Shown: positions 1 to 5,974, numbered from the stretch's first letter. The stretch: 6,140 nt of DNA from Rikenellaceae bacterium (GCA_031286025.1 JAITVB010000226.1:1-6140), one strand, 5' to 3'. Numbers and translations are program-made. Notes: generated by a model from the sequence alone, not told the origin.

Positions 1-888
1 CAACAACGGTTGGCAATCCTCCGGAACCTGATGCTCGACGCCCCGCGCGATGTGGATTACATTCTCACTCCGGAGACGGCCGTCGATGCCGACCTGTGGG
101 AGAATACCCTTGAGCGGAATCCTCTGATTCTTGATTTACAAAAATTTATGGGGGAAAATTTCCCTTCCTCCGAATTGATTCTCGGCGCCGAAACATATTA
201 TCAGTACGGGGCGGACGAAGAACCTGATTTTACTGCGCGGCACCATGCGCAAATGGACTTCTGGTGGGATTACAACAACACCGCTCTGGGCATCGACTCT
301 TCGTCGCGAATTGAAATTTATCACAAAGCCCGTCCGTTGATCGGCGTTGAAAAGTTGCCTTATGCCAGGTTTTTCAGAGGTTTGGAACGTTTCTCGGTCG
401 ACATGGGTGGCTTGGTCGGACAAATTGGGCTGACTCCCCGTGACACGGTCTTTGCTTCGCCCGACGGATTGAAGGTGGGGGTAGCTATTTGTTGGGACGA
501 AGTCTATGGAGAGTACATCTCGAAGTACGTTGAAAACGGTGCCCGGACGCTCTTTATCATCACCAACGAGGGGTGGTGGGGAGATACCCGGGGATATAAG
601 CAGTTGTTCGCTTTTTCGCGCCTGCGTGCCGTTGAAACGCGTACGGCGATCGGCCGCAGCGCCAATACCGGTATTTCGGGATTTATCAATGGGCGGGGCG
701 ATGTGATTGCCTCGCTTGGATGGGACAGGCGCGGAACGTTGACCGAAGACATGGCTTTGAATACCAAACAAACGGTTTATGTTCGCCGGGGGGATTGGAT
801 CGGGCGGTTGAGTTGCCTGGTCGCCGGTCTCTGTCTGCTTTATTTCTTGGCCTACCGGATCCGGAAAAGAGACCATATGGTGGAATAA
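1..888 (+). CDS. lnt: Apolipoprotein N-acyltransferase, C-terminal part (cut by left edge)
   Basis: Lnt is an inner-membrane enzyme that transfers an acyl chain from phospholipid to the N-terminal cysteine of apolipoproteins, the last step of lipoprotein maturation. The frame is open to base 1, so the TTG at base 10 is not the start; the N-terminal membrane helices lie outside the window and 295 residues remain (E. coli Lnt has about 510). The fragment covers the periplasmic carbon-nitrogen hydrolase domain. Counting from the first codon in the window, the catalytic triad fits Glu25 (TPETAV), Lys109 (IYHKA) and Cys164 (AICWDE), with the accessory glutamate Glu117 in GVEKLPY. A hydrophobic segment near residues 270-285 followed by a basic tail (RIRKR) matches the final membrane anchor. 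The GVEK form of the loop, where proteobacteria have PFGE, is what I would expect in Bacteroidetes. Nothing looks broken; no clear terminator follows the stop. Confidence 0.93.
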   Translation, partial: QQRLAILRNLMLDAPRDVDYILTPETAVDADLWENTLERNPLILDLQKFMGENFPSSELILGAETYYQYGADEEPDFTARHHAQMDFWWDYNNTALGIDSSSRIEIYHKARPLIGVEKLPYARFFRGLERFSVDMGGLVGQIGLTPRDTVFASPDGLKVGVAICWDEVYGEYISKYVENGARTLFIITNEGWWGDTRGYKQLFAFSRLRAVETRTAIGRSANTGISGFINGRGDVIASLGWDRRGTLTEDMALNTKQTVYVRRGDWIGRLSCLVAGLCLLYFLAYRIRKRDHMVE

Positions 889-1083
889 AACTGGAATCGT
901 TTCTCAACTTCACCCCAACAGGAACAGCCTTGTCAGGGCGAGGTTTGCAAAAGACGCGGTTACCGCTTGTACATGCTATCTTTCGAAGGCGTTGCTGAGA
1001 AATGTGTCGCGCTGTTTCATTTTCACAGACTGCCCGGTCAATTGGAAAAATCGGTCAAAGCGCCCCCTTAAAAACGGGCGAAA

Positions 1084-1092
1084 GTATCCACA
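1084..1092 (+). promoter_or_regulatory. DnaA-box-like 9-mer
   Basis: GTATCCACA differs from TTATCCACA only at its first base. It is one of three 8-of-9 matches in this intergenic region. Binding by DnaA is inference; no experiment or comparison backs it. Confidence 0.3.
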
Positions 1093-1297
1093 AGAGTTGA
1101 TGTGTCAAAAAGCACAAAAGTTGTTGTTGTTTTCTGGGTCATTGGGTTTCGGTCGTGGAAAAGAGGGAAAATCGGGCGATTTATCATCAAAACCGGTCGC
1201 CCCGTCTGTTTTTCGGGAAAACGATTTGAAAATCCGATACAATGCGTTATTTCGTAACAGCCCAAACCGATTGTCGAATGGCCTTGAGGTAGTCGGC

Positions 1298-1306
1298 TGT
1301 GGATAG
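1298..1306 (-). promoter_or_regulatory. DnaA-box-like 9-mer
   Basis: Read on the minus strand this is CTATCCACA, one mismatch (first base) from the DnaA box consensus. It is opposite in orientation to the other two strong matches. Confidence 0.3.
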
Positions 1307-1373
1307 GAAAAAGAGAGTGTTTGGGCTGAGTTTATCCCGGAGAGGAACACCGAACGACACCGACTGACAGACC

Positions 1374-1382
1374 TAATCCACA
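1374..1382 (+). promoter_or_regulatory. DnaA-box-like 9-mer
   Basis: TAATCCACA has one mismatch (second base) from the DnaA box. It lies about 50 bases upstream of the promoter assigned to the DUF3467 gene, so a role as an operator is an alternative to a role in replication. Confidence 0.3.
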
Positions 1383-1407
1383 AACACTTAACCTGGATTA
1401 TCCGTAT

Positions 1408-1441
1408 TTTGCCGTTTTTACGGGGTCTTTTTCTATCTTTG
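1408..1441 (+). promoter_or_regulatory. Bacteroidetes-type promoter of the DUF3467 gene
   Basis: TATCTTTG at 1434-1441 matches the Bacteroidetes -7 consensus TAnnTTTG exactly. A TTTG at 1408-1411 could be the -33 element, but the 22-base spacer is slightly longer than the usual 19-21, so the upstream half is less certain. Transcription would start near 1448, leaving a leader of about 48 bases before the ATG. The same -7 octamer is used in front of panC. Confidence 0.55.
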
Positions 1442-1495
1442 TGGTTGCCCCGATTGTTGTGAGGGGTTGTGTGGATTTTTTATTTATGAAAAATT

Positions 1496-1816
1496 ATGGA
1501 AAAAGAAGATCGGAACCCCAATGGGATAAACATTGAGTTGACCGAAGCGGTGGCCGAGGGGGTCTATTCGAACATGGCGATTATTTCGCATTCGTCGTCG
1601 GAGTTCGTGCTTGATTTTGTGCGGTTATTGCCGGGCATTCCGAAGGCCCAGGTCAAGAGTCGGGTGATCCTGACGCCCGAGCATGCCAAGCGGCTGCTTT
1701 TCTCGCTGCAGGAAAACATTGCGAAATACGAGTCGGTTTTCGGCGAGATCCGCATCGTGGGTCCCGTTGCTGCTCCGGCTCCTTTCTCATTCCCGGTTGC
1801 GGGCGGCGAGGCGTAA
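1496..1816 (+). CDS. DUF3467 family protein, function unknown
   Basis: A 106-residue soluble protein that I recognise as the DUF3467 family, common in Bacteroidetes; its biochemical role is not established. The conserved core is residues 17-47 (EAVAEGVYSNMAIISHSSSE onward, then a FVLDFV strand and LPG) and residues 54-75 (KSRVILTPEHAKRLL and the helix after it). The tail is Pro/Ala/Gly-rich and probably disordered. There is no signal peptide, membrane segment or cysteine. The start is well fixed: an in-frame TGA lies at 1487-1489, only two codons upstream of this ATG, and the match to the family begins soon after. It has its own promoter and no co-directional partner downstream, so it appears monocistronic. 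In other Bacteroidales I recall relatives near RNA-polymerase genes, but nothing here supports that link. Confidence 0.88.
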   Translation: MEKEDRNPNGINIELTEAVAEGVYSNMAIISHSSSEFVLDFVRLLPGIPKAQVKSRVILTPEHAKRLLFSLQENIAKYESVFGEIRIVGPVAAPAPFSFPVAGGEA

Positions 1817-1833
1817 GGTTTCCGCAAGAAACC
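1817..1833 (+). other. Small hairpin directly after the DUF3467 stop
   Basis: GGTTTC (1817-1822) and GAAACC (1828-1833) form a perfect 6-bp stem with a 5-base loop that begins on the base after the stop codon. No T-run follows, so it is not a standard intrinsic terminator; it could protect the transcript 3' end or be chance. Confidence 0.35.
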
Positions 1834-1967
1834 TCTGAACATACCCGATTGTGGGAAAAGTCCCGGCAACCAGGCGTGCGGGAAAAATTTGCGTGTCCTA
1901 AGGGTCGATGTATGCGGAGAATGGCCGTATTTATCGCTTGATTCCCTATGGCACTGACTACTTCAAA

Positions 1968-1996
1968 GATACGAAATATTCGTGAGACTTCGTATC
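1968..1996. repeat. Inverted repeat between convergent DUF3467 and recX
   Basis: GATACGAA (1968-1975) and TTCGTATC (1989-1996) are perfect 8-base inverted copies around a 13-base spacer. A competing smaller stem, ACGAA/TTCGT, is formed by 1971-1975 with 1979-1983, so TTCGT is present twice and the structure can switch partner. Another short stem, GGAAA/TTTCC, follows at 1997-2009. Because it sits between converging genes it could end transcription from either side, but no T-tract is attached on either strand. Confidence 0.4.
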
Positions 1997-2051
1997 GGAA
2001 ATCTTTTCCAAAACCTGATGTGGGGTTTCATTCCCGAACTAACAAATGCCG

Positions 2052-2567
2052 TTATAGGAGAGAGCCACTCTGCCACTCTTCCTCTTCGCCTTCCACAAGG
2101 TGGTTGATGGTCGGGATGAGTTGGTCGGGGGTGAAACCGCGGGAGAGGCCGAATCGTAGGAGTTTCTCCTTTTTTTTATAGGTTTTTTTTTCTTCGATCG
2201 ATTTTAGTTTGCGGCGGAGGTCGGTTTCCAACTTTTCTTGTTGTTGTTCGGGATCGACTTGTTCCAGAGCGCGACTGATGATGTCGTGGGGGATATGCTT
2301 GTCGGCAAGGGTTTGCGCGATTTTGCGATTGCCCCAACGGCTGAAGGAAAGTTTGTCGCGGACGAAAGCTTGGGCGTAGCGTTCTTCGTCGATGAAGCGG
2401 TCGCTGATCAGTTTTTCGATGATGCGTTCACGGGCCTGGGGGGCGATGGCCCAACGAAAGAGCAGACGTCGGGCATCGGCGATGCACACTTCGGCTTTGG
2501 CGCAACGGTCGGCGAGGGCGGCAAGGGCTTCGGCCTCGGTTTTTTGGCGGGGTTGTTTCAGTTCCAT
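2052..2567 (-). CDS. recX: Regulatory protein RecX
   Basis: RecX binds RecA filaments and usually inhibits them, limiting recombination and SOS activity in the cytoplasm. The protein has 171 residues, normal for the family, with the helical repeats expected. The diagnostic block is residues 60-83: DEERYAQAFVRDK, then SRWGNRKI. The C-terminal helices (KKKEKLLRFGLSRGF, about 131-145) are in frame and family-like, and the tail is acidic (EGEEEEW). The ATG overlaps the end of prmC by 10 bases, so its translation is probably coupled to prmC and it should share the prmC promoter. The coding strand has runs of nine and eight A within codons 125-134, the only such tracts in the window; a one-base slip there would remove the last 40 or so residues. 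As read, the frame is intact. Confidence 0.9.
   Translation of the reverse strand: MELKQPRQKTEAEALAALADRCAKAEVCIADARRLLFRWAIAPQARERIIEKLISDRFIDEERYAQAFVRDKLSFSRWGNRKIAQTLADKHIPHDIISRALEQVDPEQQQEKLETDLRRKLKSIEEKKTYKKKEKLLRFGLSRGFTPDQLIPTINHLVEGEEEEWQSGSLL
2170..2191 (-). repeat. Paired poly-A tracts inside recX
   Basis: On the + strand these are T8 at 2170-2177 and T9 at 2183-2191, separated by five bases (A8 and A9 in the recX coding strand). They encode the EEKKTYKKKEK segment. Such tracts are slippage-prone in replication and transcription. Confidence 0.7.
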
Positions 2568-3406
2568 TGGGCGGCGACTATGCGTTCACGGTCAAAGATG
2601 TCTTTGAGAATGCGGACTCGGTCGTAGCCTTGCAGGTGCAGGAGCGATTCTACGCGGGCGCCCATCCGTTCGTTGATTTCAAAATAGAGATGGCCGCCGG
2701 GGCGGAGAGCCTGCTGTCCGAGTTCGGCAATGCGGCGGAAGAAGAGCAGCGGATCGCCGTCGGGGACGAAGAGAGCGGTCGCGGGCTCGTGACCGAGCAC
2801 GTTGGGGCGCATGGCCTCACGCTCGGAACAGCATACGTAAGGCGGGTTGCTGACAATCACGTCATATTCCCCCAACAGGTTTTCACAGAGAATATCGCCT
2901 TGCCGAAATTCGACCGTCGCTCCGAGGGCAACTGCATTTTCATGCGCCACGGTCAACGCCCCGGGAGAAATGTCGAGGGCGGTTACCGCTGCGTCGGGAA
3001 GTTCAAGAGCCAATGTCACGGCGATGCATCCGCTGCCGGTGCCGATATCAAGTATTTTTTGACTTTTCGTCCGATTTTCGCTGATGACCAGGCGCACCAG
3101 TTCCTCGGTTTCGGGCCGGGGGATCAGCACCCGTTCGTCGACCAGAAATTCACGGTTGCCGAACCACGCTTTCCCCAACACATACTGCAGTGGACGGTGG
3201 GCCTGCATCTCGGCAACCGCTTTTTCGAAGCGCTGCCGGATGGCGTCGTCAGCCTCGACCAGAGCCGTACCGTCAATGAAAACAGTGTGGGCCGGCCATC
3301 CCCAAAATGCTTCCAACAAGATCAGCGCATTGATACGTGATTCCTTTGCCGGATAGATGGCCGAGAGAGCAGAACAGGTATTTTCGAAAAGGGATTTTCT
3401 GGTCAT
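2558..3406 (-). CDS. prmC: Release factor glutamine N5-methyltransferase PrmC
   Basis: PrmC (HemK) methylates the glutamine of the GGQ motif in release factors 1 and 2 using S-adenosylmethionine, which makes translation termination efficient. The 282-residue length is typical. The N-terminal helical domain (about 1-90) recognises the release factor; IPRPETEELV (95-104) is the conserved linker motif; LDIGTGSGCIA (119-129) is the SAM-binding motif I; ALDIS (143-147) carries the acidic ribose-binding residue; and NPPY (187-190) is the catalytic motif that clamps the target glutamine. The stop overlaps the recX start, giving a prmC-recX operon. The gene diverges from ribD across 57 bases, with a promoter inside that spacer. 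No defects are seen. Confidence 0.96.
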   Translation of the reverse strand: MTRKSLFENTCSALSAIYPAKESRINALILLEAFWGWPAHTVFIDGTALVEADDAIRQRFEKAVAEMQAHRPLQYVLGKAWFGNREFLVDERVLIPRPETEELVRLVISENRTKSQKILDIGTGSGCIAVTLALELPDAAVTALDISPGALTVAHENAVALGATVEFRQGDILCENLLGEYDVIVSNPPYVCCSEREAMRPNVLGHEPATALFVPDGDPLLFFRRIAELGQQALRPGGHLYFEINERMGARVESLLHLQGYDRVRILKDIFDRERIVAAQWN

Positions 3407-3426
3407 CAGACGGCGACGTTATCCGG

Positions 3427-3434
3427 CAAATATA
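3427..3434 (-). promoter_or_regulatory. -7 element of the prmC-recX promoter
   Basis: On the minus strand this reads TATATTTG, an exact match to TAnnTTTG, about 20 bases upstream of the prmC ATG. The implied leader is very short. No clear -33 TTTG is visible at the expected distance. It is one half of a perfect palindrome with the ribD -7 element. Confidence 0.6.
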
Positions 3435-3437
3435 CAT

Positions 3438-3445
3438 TATATTTG
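3438..3445 (+). promoter_or_regulatory. -7 element of the ribD promoter
   Basis: TATATTTG matches TAnnTTTG and lies 18 bases before the ribD ATG, implying a leader of only about 10 bases. That leaves no room for an FMN riboswitch, so this ribD is unlikely to be under RFN-element control. The -33 element is not evident. Confidence 0.6.
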
Positions 3446-3463
3446 TAGGATAAACACCGAAAA

Positions 3464-4558
3464 ATGGACGAAAAAGACTATATGCGCCGTTGCCTCGAAC
3501 TGGCCCGGAACGGAGCGGGACGGGTGGCGCCGAACCCGTTGGTGGGTTGTGTCATCGTCCATCGTGGCCGTGTCATCGGCGAAGGGTTTCATGAAGTTCA
3601 CGGCGGACCGCATGCCGAGGTCAACGCCATTGCTTCGGTCGCCGACCCGTCGCTGCTACGCGGAAGTACCCTCTATGTCAATCTCGAACCATGCAGCCAC
3701 TGGGGCAAAACACCGCCGTGCTGCGACCTGATCCTGCGCGTCGGGATCCCGCACGTGGTGGTCGGAATGGCCGATCCTTTCGAACGGGTGGCCGGCGAAG
3801 GCATTTTCAGGATGCGCGAAGCGGGGATAAAGGTGTCTGTCGGCATCCTGGAGGACGAGTGCCTATCCTTAAATCGTAAATTTGTCACATTTCATACACA
3901 CAAACGACCCTATATCGTCCTGAAATGGGCCGAAACCCGCGATGGATACCTCGACAACAACCGCATGTCCGACACGCCGCCGACTTGGCTGACAGGCCCT
4001 TCGTGCCGGCTGATGGTCCACCGGCTGCGGGCCGAATCGGGGGGAATCCTCGTGGGAACCAACACCTTGCTACGTGATAATCCGGCGCTGACCGTACGCG
4101 ATTGTCCCGGGAAGAGTCCGTTGCGGGTGGTTGTCGACCGGACGCTGAAACTGCCGTCTTCGTTGCGCGTTTTTGACAGAGAAGCGCCGACTTTGATCCT
4201 GACCGACTATGCCTTGGCTGAACAAGCGCGGGAAAAATTTGCAGGTATCGAGGTCGTTGGCATCGATGCCTCTGGTGATGTCATCGGGCAGATGTTGGCG
4301 CAGCTTCACCAACGGGGTGTGCAAAGCCTGTTGGTCGAGGGGGGCGGTGAGGTGCTGCATGGATTTATCGGCCGCGGGCTGTGGGATGAAATGCAGGTTT
4401 TTGTTTCGCCCCTCGGCGTAGATGAATTGTCCGGCGGTCGTAACGAGGTCCCCCGTGGGGTTCATGCCCCGGAACCGGCAGGCCGGATTGTCGAACAATT
4501 CTCGGTCGGCGGCGTCCGGATTACAATGTCATTTAACGATGCCGGCGATCATGCTTGA
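3464..4558 (+). CDS. ribD: Bifunctional riboflavin biosynthesis deaminase/reductase RibD
   Basis: RibD performs two successive cytoplasmic steps of riboflavin synthesis: deamination of the diaminopyrimidine made by GTP cyclohydrolase II, then NADPH-dependent reduction of the ribosyl side chain. At 364 residues it is full length. The N-terminal deaminase domain (about 1-145) has zinc ligands His50 (PHAEVNAI, with catalytic Glu52), Cys77 (LEPCSH) and Cys86 (GKTPPC). The reductase domain (about 147-364) shows KWAETRDGYL (154-163), GILVGTNTLLRDNPALTVR (194-212) and LLVEGGGEVLHGF (289-301), the usual substrate- and NADPH-binding blocks. The ATG follows an A-rich stretch instead of a Shine-Dalgarno sequence. 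It diverges from prmC and is followed by a strong terminator, so it is transcribed alone; no other rib gene is in the window. Confidence 0.97.
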   Translation: MDEKDYMRRCLELARNGAGRVAPNPLVGCVIVHRGRVIGEGFHEVHGGPHAEVNAIASVADPSLLRGSTLYVNLEPCSHWGKTPPCCDLILRVGIPHVVVGMADPFERVAGEGIFRMREAGIKVSVGILEDECLSLNRKFVTFHTHKRPYIVLKWAETRDGYLDNNRMSDTPPTWLTGPSCRLMVHRLRAESGGILVGTNTLLRDNPALTVRDCPGKSPLRVVVDRTLKLPSSLRVFDREAPTLILTDYALAEQAREKFAGIEVVGIDASGDVIGQMLAQLHQRGVQSLLVEGGGEVLHGFIGRGLWDEMQVFVSPLGVDELSGGRNEVPRGVHAPEPAGRIVEQFSVGGVRITMSFNDAGDHA

Positions 4559-4616
4559 GTTTCACAAGTTATTTTTGTGATAAATATTACAGAATAACGA
4601 TACGCCGATCGATTGT

Positions 4617-4634
4617 TTTCCGACCTGTCGGAAA
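4617..4634. other. Accessory hairpin next to the ribD/panD terminator
   Basis: TTTCCGAC (4617-4624) and GTCGGAAA (4627-4634) are perfect inverted copies two bases apart, in practice a 7-bp stem with a CCTG loop. It abuts, and shares base 4634 with, the large terminator stem. It may assist termination or stabilise the ribD 3' end. Confidence 0.4.
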
Positions 4635-4676
4635 CATACCGAAAAGCCCGGCCATCGGCCGGGCTTTTCGGTATGT
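4634..4676. terminator. Bidirectional intrinsic terminator between ribD and panD
   Basis: Bases 4634-4653 and 4657-4676 are perfect inverted copies (20 bp) around the triloop ATC. The core is GCCCGGCC/GGCCGGGC flanked by AAAA on the left and TTTT on the right, so each strand presents a GC-rich hairpin followed by a U-tract. The position between the convergent ribD and panD stops fits termination of both transcripts. Confidence 0.92.
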
Positions 4677-4689
4677 CATACTAAAAACG

Positions 4690-5043
4690 TTACCTGACGA
4701 TCCGGTTTGTCGCCGAATCCGGAAAGGCTACCCAAGGCTCGAAAGCCCTGGCTTCTTCGAAGTCCATATGGGCGTAGGAGATGATAATCACCACGTCGCC
4801 CACCGCAAACTTGCGGGCCGCCGCGCCGTTGATGCAAATGCACCCGCTGCCGCGTTCGCCTCGGATCACATAGGTTTCGATCCGTTCGCCGTTGTTGTTG
4901 TTGACAATGGCCACTTTCTCGCCCACGATCATATTGACCGCGTCGAGCAGATCTTCGTCGATGGTCACGCTACCCACATAGTTCAGGTTGGCTTCCGTGA
5001 CCGTCACCCGGTGAATCTTCGATTTCAATACTTCTATCGTCAT
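4690..5043 (-). CDS. panD: Aspartate 1-decarboxylase (pyruvoyl enzyme)
   Basis: PanD decarboxylates L-aspartate to beta-alanine, the amine half of pantothenate. It is made as a proenzyme that cleaves itself to create an N-terminal pyruvoyl group. The 117 residues show the cleavage site Gly24-Ser25 in NYVGSVTID, with Lys9, Arg54, Tyr58 (ERIETY) and Asn72 (INGAAA) in the positions known to matter for processing and catalysis. The core (about 1-95) is standard; the tail after 'YAHMDFEEA' extends to residue 117 and is of ordinary length. It follows panC by 13 bases on the same strand, so both are likely read from the promoter upstream of panC and end at the bidirectional terminator. Its product feeds directly into the PanC reaction. 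Confidence 0.97.
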   Translation of the reverse strand: MTIEVLKSKIHRVTVTEANLNYVGSVTIDEDLLDAVNMIVGEKVAIVNNNNGERIETYVIRGERGSGCICINGAAARKFAVGDVVIIISYAHMDFEEARAFEPWVAFPDSATNRIVR

Positions 5044-5056
5044 AAAATAGCCAGTA

Positions 5057-5887
5057 TTAGATTTCCACGTTATCGATTAACCGTATCGCTCCGTCTCGCA
5101 CGGCCACACACACACGCTTCACGCCCGGAGCCTCCCACGAGGCGACCGGCTGCAGGGTGGCGGCATCGACCACCTCGAAATATTCCACGTTCAACTCTTT
5201 TTCTTTTTCAATCTCCCCCGTCGCCCACGTTTTGAGCGCTTCGACAGGCATCGAGCGCCCTTTCCCCACTGCCCGGTGCAACACGGCGTAAATATGTTGG
5301 GCGGCCGCTCTTCCCTCGGGGGTGAGCAACGTGTTGCGCGAACTCAGGGCCAAACCGTCGGCGTCGCGCACGATCGGGCAACCCACGATCTCGATCGCCC
5401 TTCCTTCTCTCTTCACCAACTCGCGAATGATCGCCAGTTGCTGAAAATCCTTTTCGCCAAAATAGGCGCGGTCGGGTTTTACAATGTCAAACAGACGGCT
5501 CACCACCTGGGCCACACCGTTGAAGTGGCCGGGCCGGCGAATCCCTTCCATTACCCGTTCCAACGGGCCGAAGTCAAAGATCCGCGTGTCGGGCTCGGGG
5601 TAAATCTCCGTCGCCCCGGGAGCAAAAACCAGGTCTGCGCCTGCCGCTTCCAACATCGCGCAATCGCGGTCGAGGGTGCGGGGATAGTTCCGCAGGTCAG
5701 CCGGATCGTCGAATTGGGCGGGATTGACGAAAACGCTCACCACCACTTTGTCGCACTCGCATCGGCACCGTTCGACCAAGGCCAGGTGTCCGGCGTGCAA
5801 CGCCCCCATCGTGGGGACAAAACCGACGACACCTTTGCGTCCCGACAGGAAATTCCGTATTTCGGTAATTTTGCCCTTTATCTCCAT
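5057..5887 (-). CDS. panC: Pantothenate synthetase (pantoate--beta-alanine ligase)
   Basis: PanC joins pantoate and beta-alanine with ATP through a pantoyl-adenylate, giving pantothenate, the precursor of coenzyme A. The 276-residue protein has the nucleotidyltransferase fold: [11 protein letters not shown] (24-34) contains the HIGH-type ATP motif with His31 and His34, FVNPAQF (53-59) belongs to the pantoate site, FGEKDFQQ (143-150) is the conserved ATP/substrate loop, and LSSRN (181-185) is the KMSKS-like motif. Length and motifs are normal. The ATG at 5885-5887 starts the family match directly ([11 protein letters not shown]). A weak GAGG lies about 9 bases upstream. It heads the panC-panD operon; panB, needed for pantoate, is not in the window. 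Confidence 0.97.
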   Translation of the reverse strand: MEIKGKITEIRNFLSGRKGVVGFVPTMGALHAGHLALVERCRCECDKVVVSVFVNPAQFDDPADLRNYPRTLDRDCAMLEAAGADLVFAPGATEIYPEPDTRIFDFGPLERVMEGIRRPGHFNGVAQVVSRLFDIVKPDRAYFGEKDFQQLAIIRELVKREGRAIEIVGCPIVRDADGLALSSRNTLLTPEGRAAAQHIYAVLHRAVGKGRSMPVEALKTWATGEIEKEKELNVEYFEVVDAATLQPVASWEAPGVKRVCVAVRDGAIRLIDNVEI

Positions 5888-5968
5888 CGCTTTGCCTCGT
5901 TCGCCGCAGGATGGCTTAAATTATGGCACACCATGCCCGCAGCCATCGGAAGAAAGAACCCGATCACA
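5888..5968 (-). promoter_or_regulatory. Structured 5' leader of panC-panD mRNA
   Basis: The transcript from the promoter at 5975-6004 would carry about 80 bases before the panC ATG. On the minus strand GATGGCT (complement of 5941-5947) can pair with AGCCATC (complement of 5910-5916) as a perfect 7-bp stem, enclosing a GGCA/TGCC mini-hairpin (about 5923-5935). It does not resemble a riboswitch family I know, and a plain untranslated leader is the simplest reading. Confidence 0.35.
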
Positions 5969-5974
5969 GAGCGG

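Larger units (their letters stand above)
889..1495. other. 607-base non-coding region with DnaA-box-like 9-mers
   Basis: This is by far the longest gap in an otherwise compact window. The open frames in it on either strand have compositions rich in Ser, Asn, Phe and Arg with no recognisable motif, so I do not call genes. It contains three 9-mers one mismatch from the DnaA box TTATCCACA: GTATCCACA at 1084-1092 (+), CTATCCACA at 1298-1306 (-) and TAATCCACA at 1374-1382 (+). Weaker two-mismatch copies lie at 1181-1189, 1398-1406 and 1470-1478 (-). The right end (about 1474-1507) is a short AT-rich stretch. A small hairpin CGCCC/GGGCG with a 10-base loop lies at 1061-1080. The promoter of the next gene occupies the last 90 bases. 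I see no tRNA or known RNA family here. Confidence 0.5.
3427..3445. repeat. Palindrome formed by two divergent -7 elements
   Basis: CAAATATA (3427-3434), spacer CAT, TATATTTG (3438-3445): a perfect 8-base dyad. Each half is a full Bacteroidetes -7 box, one facing prmC and the other ribD. The two promoters therefore occupy nearly the same DNA, so polymerase could hardly open both at once. Confidence 0.7.

Noticed and set aside
51..59. Another 8-of-9 DnaA-box match inside lnt
   Set aside because: About one such match is expected by chance in the rest of the window and it is within codons of a conserved protein.
136..876. Long minus-strand open frame opposite lnt
   Set aside because: It is the antisense shadow of a clear Lnt coding sequence with all catalytic residues in place on the + strand.
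992..1306. Open frame of 104 codons on the + strand in the long gap
   Set aside because: Composition is unlike a real protein, it has no recognisable motif, and it overlaps an equally poor frame on the other strand.
1105..1383. Open frame of 92 codons on the - strand in the long gap
   Set aside because: Low-complexity, Ser/Asn/Phe-rich, no family resemblance and no promoter; probably random open frame.
1402..1423. CCGTA/TACGG stem followed by a T-rich stretch as a terminator
   Set aside because: Only 5 bp with a long loop, no gene upstream within 500 bases that would need it, and it overlaps the DUF3467 promoter.
1486..1536. 16-codon upstream ORF overlapping the DUF3467 start in another frame
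   Set aside because: It has no ribosome-binding signal and could easily arise by chance in an AT-rich leader; worth only a glance in ribosome profiling data.
1854..1870. Stretch GAAAAGTCCCGGCAAC resembling the conserved RNase P RNA start
   Set aside because: The match is partial, the expected pairing partner and the rest of the RNA are absent in this 235-base gap.
1964..1971. Minus-strand TATCTTTG (-7 box) pointing toward the 3' end of the DUF3467 gene
   Set aside because: No TTG at the -33 distance and it sits within an inverted repeat; an antisense promoter cannot be argued from this alone.
4562..4580. TCACAA/TTGTGA inverted repeat just after the ribD stop
   Set aside because: Weak AT-rich 6-bp stem; the strong terminator 50 bases downstream explains ribD termination.
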